From the NCBI GenBank assembly GCA_037189985.1, contig JBBCJX010000031.1, forward strand, positions 62,001 to 126,000: a stretch of 64,000 bases of DNA. Direction: 5' to 3'. Source of the DNA: UBA2031 sp037189985 (GTDB taxonomy: Bacteria; Pseudomonadota; Gammaproteobacteria; Pseudomonadales; Moraxellaceae). Positions 61,460 through 64,000 of this stretch are shown in pieces (position 1 is the first letter of the stretch; the number at the start of each line of letters is the position of its first letter). The translations under genes and the position numbers were made by a program. The notes under the pieces are model-generated. The model had not been told where the DNA came from. It did not search any database and saw only the letters and a program-made list of their open reading frames with translations.

Positions 61460-63355
61460 TCAGTCTTGGGACTGGCTGCTGCGTGCATTCACAACCACCT
61501 TCCCGCCTTCACGCAGAGAGCGGGTGTAGTCCTGAAACTCCAGCTGACTGCGGTTTTCGCTCATCGCGTTACGCAACTGGTTGATCTGGCCATCCAGGGT
61601 GGACTTGCCTTCTTCCACCTTGCTGACAGCCACCAGCACCCAGGAAGCGCCCTGAGCAAAGCTGTCTGCACTGATCTTGCCTTCAGCCGGGCGTGGCAGG
61701 CGATAAGCCATCTGCACCGCATCGGGAACGGGTATCGGTGTGCGGCGTGACGCGGCAGCGAAATCCTGCCATTGCAGGCCGGCCTCTCCCGCCACGGCAG
61801 CCAGAGTCTTGCCTTCGGACAACGATTTGATTGCCGAATCGGCAACAGCTTTGGCCTTTTCACGGGCACGATCCACCAGCAGGCCGTTACGTACATCTGC
61901 CGTCACTTCCGCCAGAGGCATCAGCCGGGCTGGCGAATGTGAAGCAACACGTATCCAGACCACACTGCCATCAGCCAGTTGCTGATGCGGCGAGTTGCGT
62001 CCATCGCGCAAGAGTTCATCGCTGAATGCTGTGGCAACCACCTTGCTGTCTGCGGCAAGACCGACCGTGTCACCTTCCTGAGTAAAGGGCATGGTATTCA
62101 GGATGGGGCGACCGAATTTTTCGGCAGGCTCTTTCAGGTCAGCTGATTCGTATACCGCTGCATCCAGCTTGTCGACCTGCTCGGCAAAAAGCTCATCGGC
62201 AGCAGACTCACGAGCCTCGCTCAGCAACTGCGGACGCAGAGCGGCATAGTCCAGCGCATCAGGCTTTTGCACAGCATTGAGCTTGATGAGGTGATAGCCG
62301 TACTGGGTCTTTACCGGAGCCGAAATCTCGCCGGCCTTGAGATCAAACAACACTTTTTCAAACTCGGGAACAAACTGGCCACGACCGGCATAGCCAAGGT
62401 CGCCACCGGTTGCCACGGAGCCCGGGTCCTGCGAGAACTCCTTGGCCAGCGCAGCAAAGTCTTCACCGGCACGGGCACGCTTTTCGATGTCCTGCACTTT
62501 CTTGAGGGCGTCCGCGTCCTTGGTCTTGGCGTCCACGGTAATCAGGATATGCTGGGCTTGGCGCTGCTCGTTGGCTGCGTTGGCTTTCACCTTTTCCTCA
62601 AAGCGCTCCTTAAGATCATCCTCGCTGGGCGTAGCGGCCGCCAGGAAATCGTCACGCTTGAGGGAAATGTATTCCAGCGCCACCGTTTCGCGAGTAGTAA
62701 AGCGGGCAGGATTGGCTTCGTAGAACTTCTTCACCTCGTCATCACTGACGGTGATGCCTGCCAGATAACGGGCAGCAGGCACGATGGCGATGTGCACGTC
62801 ACGGCGCTGGTTATCAAGGATGGACAGGCGCTCTACTTCATTGCTGGTGACAAAGCCACTCTGGCTCAGGCCGGCAATCAGCAGCGAATAAGACAACTCC
62901 CGCTTGGCTTTGGCCGGATAGGCTACCGGGTTTTCGCCATTCTGGCGCAGGACCTGCTCATACCGCTCCTGACTGAATCTCCCGTTTTCCTGAAAAGCAG
63001 GGACTTCGCGGATCAGCTTGTAGACCGTGGCATCTGATACGAGATAGCCATCCTTGCTGGCCTGCTGCACCAGCAATTCGCGACTGATGATGCCACCAAG
63101 GACATCTTTGCGCAGGCGGGTCATGTCGAGGCTGGACGGGTCGGCATTTTCCTGGGCCAGCAACTGCTGGCGCTGGCGCTCAACCAGTTCATCCACCTGC
63201 GGCTGCAGTATTTCTGTGCCGTTCACCTTGGCGGCAACATCCTTGCCGCCCCCTGCGAAATACATTTCCACACCGGTCACTGCGAGCAGCAGTACGATCA
63301 GTGCCAGAATGGATTTGCCAAGCCACCCTTTCACCATCTCACGAAAGGCTTGCAT
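61460..63355 (-). CDS. ppiD: Periplasmic folding factor PpiD (SurA_N, parvulin domain)
   Basis: 631 residues. One N-terminal transmembrane anchor (about 12-34; SILALIVLLLAVTGVEMYF) followed by a SurA-like N-terminal domain (about 38-200), a parvulin domain (about 265-360, QAQHILITVDAKTKD to QYGYHLIKLNAV) and a second, divergent C-terminal part. Sits near the SecYEG exit and helps fold outer-membrane proteins. A candidate helper for the barrel proteins of the fil cluster. Downstream of hupB with 97 bases between stop and start, including a strong terminator. Confidence 0.93.
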   Translation of the reverse strand: MQAFREMVKGWLGKSILALIVLLLAVTGVEMYFAGGGKDVAAKVNGTEILQPQVDELVERQRQQLLAQENADPSSLDMTRLRKDVLGGIISRELLVQQASKDGYLVSDATVYKLIREVPAFQENGRFSQERYEQVLRQNGENPVAYPAKAKRELSYSLLIAGLSQSGFVTSNEVERLSILDNQRRDVHIAIVPAARYLAGITVSDDEVKKFYEANPARFTTRETVALEYISLKRDDFLAAATPSEDDLKERFEEKVKANAANEQRQAQHILITVDAKTKDADALKKVQDIEKRARAGEDFAALAKEFSQDPGSVATGGDLGYAGRGQFVPEFEKVLFDLKAGEISAPVKTQYGYHLIKLNAVQKPDALDYAALRPQLLSEARESAADELFAEQVDKLDAAVYESADLKEPAEKFGRPILNTMPFTQEGDTVGLAADSKVVATAFSDELLRDGRNSPHQQLADGSVVWIRVASHSPARLMPLAEVTADVRNGLLVDRAREKAKAVADSAIKSLSEGKTLAAVAGEAGLQWQDFAAASRRTPIPVPDAVQMAYRLPRPAEGKISADSFAQGASWVLVAVSKVEEGKSTLDGQINQLRNAMSENRSQLEFQDYTRSLREGGKVVVNARSSQSQD

Positions 63356-63381
63356 CCCGATTCCCCATCTACAAAACCGAC

Positions 63382-63410
63382 AAAAAAAAGCGCGCCCGCA
63401 ATGGGCGCGC
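63382..63410 (-). terminator. Rho-independent terminator after hupB
   Basis: On the minus strand GCGCGCCC-ATTGC-GGGCGCGC (63390-63410) and eight T (63382-63389). It separates hupB from ppiD. Confidence 0.88.
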
Positions 63411-63452
63411 CGGTATTCTCAACTGTTATCGCACGAGAGCCGACAACAAGAA

Positions 63453-63725
63453 TCAGTTCACCGCATCCTTGAGGCCCTTGCCAGCCTTGAAGCCGGGAAC
63501 CTTGGAAGCAGCAATCTGGATTTCCTTGCCGGTCTGCGGGTTGCGACCGGTACGGGCAGCGCGCTCTTTCACGAGGAAAGTGCCAAAGCCGACCAGAGTT
63601 ACCTGATCACCGGCCTTGAGCGCATTGGTAATGGCATCCACAGCCGCATCAAGTGCGCGACCGGCATCAGCCTTGGTGATGTCTGCGCTGGCAGCGATGG
63701 CATCAATGAGTTCGGATTTGTTCAC
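63453..63725 (-). CDS. hupB: DNA-binding protein HU-beta
   Basis: 90 residues, starting at GTG (63725) with GGGG seven bases before. Histone-like nucleoid protein. The N-terminal MNKSELIDAIAASADITKAD and the beta-ribbon arm GFGTFLVKERAARTGRNPQTG (shown here only in part: NPQTGKEIQIAASKVPGFKA) are diagnostic. Between lon and ppiD as in most gammaproteobacteria; own promoter upstream. Confidence 0.96.
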   Translation of the reverse strand: MNKSELIDAIAASADITKADAGRALDAAVDAITNALKAGDQVTLVGFGTFLVKERAARTGRNPQTGKEIQIAASKVPGFKAGKGLKDAVN

Positions 63726-63843
63726 GTCAATCCCCTTTTATAGGATCCATTTTCTAGAGAGAGGTCGTTTCTACACGGCTACTACACGCCTTCTACGCGG
63801 AAGACGCGGAGTGCAAATGGGCGTACCGCAAAACGAGACGGCC

Positions 63844-63872
63844 TTTATAACAACCGACCCCGGGAGGGTCAA
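63844..63872 (-). promoter_or_regulatory. Sigma70-type promoter of hupB
   Basis: On the minus strand TTGACC (63867-63872), exactly 17 bases, TATAAA (63844-63849), a strong match. It overlaps the inverted repeat AAGCCGGGAAA/TTTTCCCGGCTT (63871-63902) that could end lon transcription. Leader about 110-120 bases. Confidence 0.65.
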
Positions 63873-63930
63873 GCCGGGAAACCCGCTGTTTTCCCGGCTT
63901 TTTCCTGCCGTATTCGACGCTTTGTAATTG

Positions 63931-64000
63931 TCAATGCGTACTCGGTCTGTCTTCGCTTTCATCCTCGTCCTTTTTGACGGGCGGCGCTCCGAGAGAGGCC
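63931..64000 (-). CDS. lon: C-terminal end of Lon protease (partial)
   Basis: Only the last 22 codons and the stop lie in the window (frame: 63931-63999). The tail ASLGAPPVKKDEDESEDRP followed by STH is polar and probably disordered, as at the end of pseudomonad Lon. Identification rests mainly on position: lon-hupB-ppiD is conserved. The bulk of the gene is beyond the window. Confidence 0.55.
   Translation of the reverse strand, partial: ASLGAPPVKKDEDESEDRPSTH

Noticed and set aside
63771..63962. 63-residue minus-strand open frame before hupB
   Set aside because: Overlaps the end of lon and the hupB promoter in another frame, Arg-rich tail, no ribosome-binding site.

Overview
The window is a gene-dense chromosomal segment (about 53 genes, GC in the mid-50s by eye) from a gammaproteobacterium of the order Pseudomonadales. 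Most of its gene order is, from memory, that of Pseudomonas: lon-hupB-ppiD-fabI, yej-type ABC genes-mltD-gloB-rnhA-dnaQ, cysB-cysH-thrH-pabB, gntR-smc-zipA-ligA, scpAB-rluB. The fil gene cluster (25056-34118), otherwise familiar from Acinetobacter, points to the Moraxellaceae side of the order. No rRNA or tRNA gene, insertion sequence, prophage or CRISPR array was seen.

Layout. 1-7768: a DedA end, greB, an acyltransferase-like gene, rluB, scpB, scpA, trpS, a structured intergenic RNA candidate, a YciO-like gene and rnm (mostly minus strand). 7911-12834 (plus): yciB, yciI, a small membrane protein, mnmC and an MpaB/Lcp-like oxygenase. 12876-22489 (minus): a GST, an unknown gene, ligA, zipA, smc and two GntR/FCD regulators. 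22785-24933 (plus): a sulfite reductase hemoprotein gene and its DUF934 partner. 25056-34118 (minus): the seven-gene fil cluster. 34339-41118: pabB, thrH, cysH, cysB, DAHP synthase, a TPR/glycosyltransferase-like protein. 41119-52733: nfuA, metH, DUF2970, sohB, nudC, an orphan ChpA-N-like protein, dnaQ, rnhA, a methyltransferase, gloB. 52925-64000: mltD, a four-gene Yej-type peptide importer, fabI, ppiD, hupB and the last codons of lon.

How the genes work together. scpA, scpB and smc, in two separate loci, form the condensin complex. cysI, DUF934, cysH and cysB form an assimilatory sulfate reduction set that feeds metH. DAHP synthase and pabB sit on chorismate and folate flow. The most interesting region is fil: two secreted DUF6160 paralogues, a membrane-anchored C39-type cysteine peptidase with an intact catalytic triad, a coiled-coil plus beta-barrel protein that resembles FapF, a FadL-type barrel, a DUF4124-like periplasmic protein and a large lipoprotein. 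Its parts list parallels the Pseudomonas Fap functional-amyloid export system, so I propose it as a poorly described surface-fibre secretion system.

Other leads are a roughly 110-nt RNA candidate upstream of trpS whose single-stranded linker carries a 10-nt exact complement of the first fil gene's Shine-Dalgarno region, a pair of identical 12-bp GntR-type operators in front of gntR and smc, and a TrpRS with a Cys4 pattern like that of iron-sulfur TrpRS enzymes.
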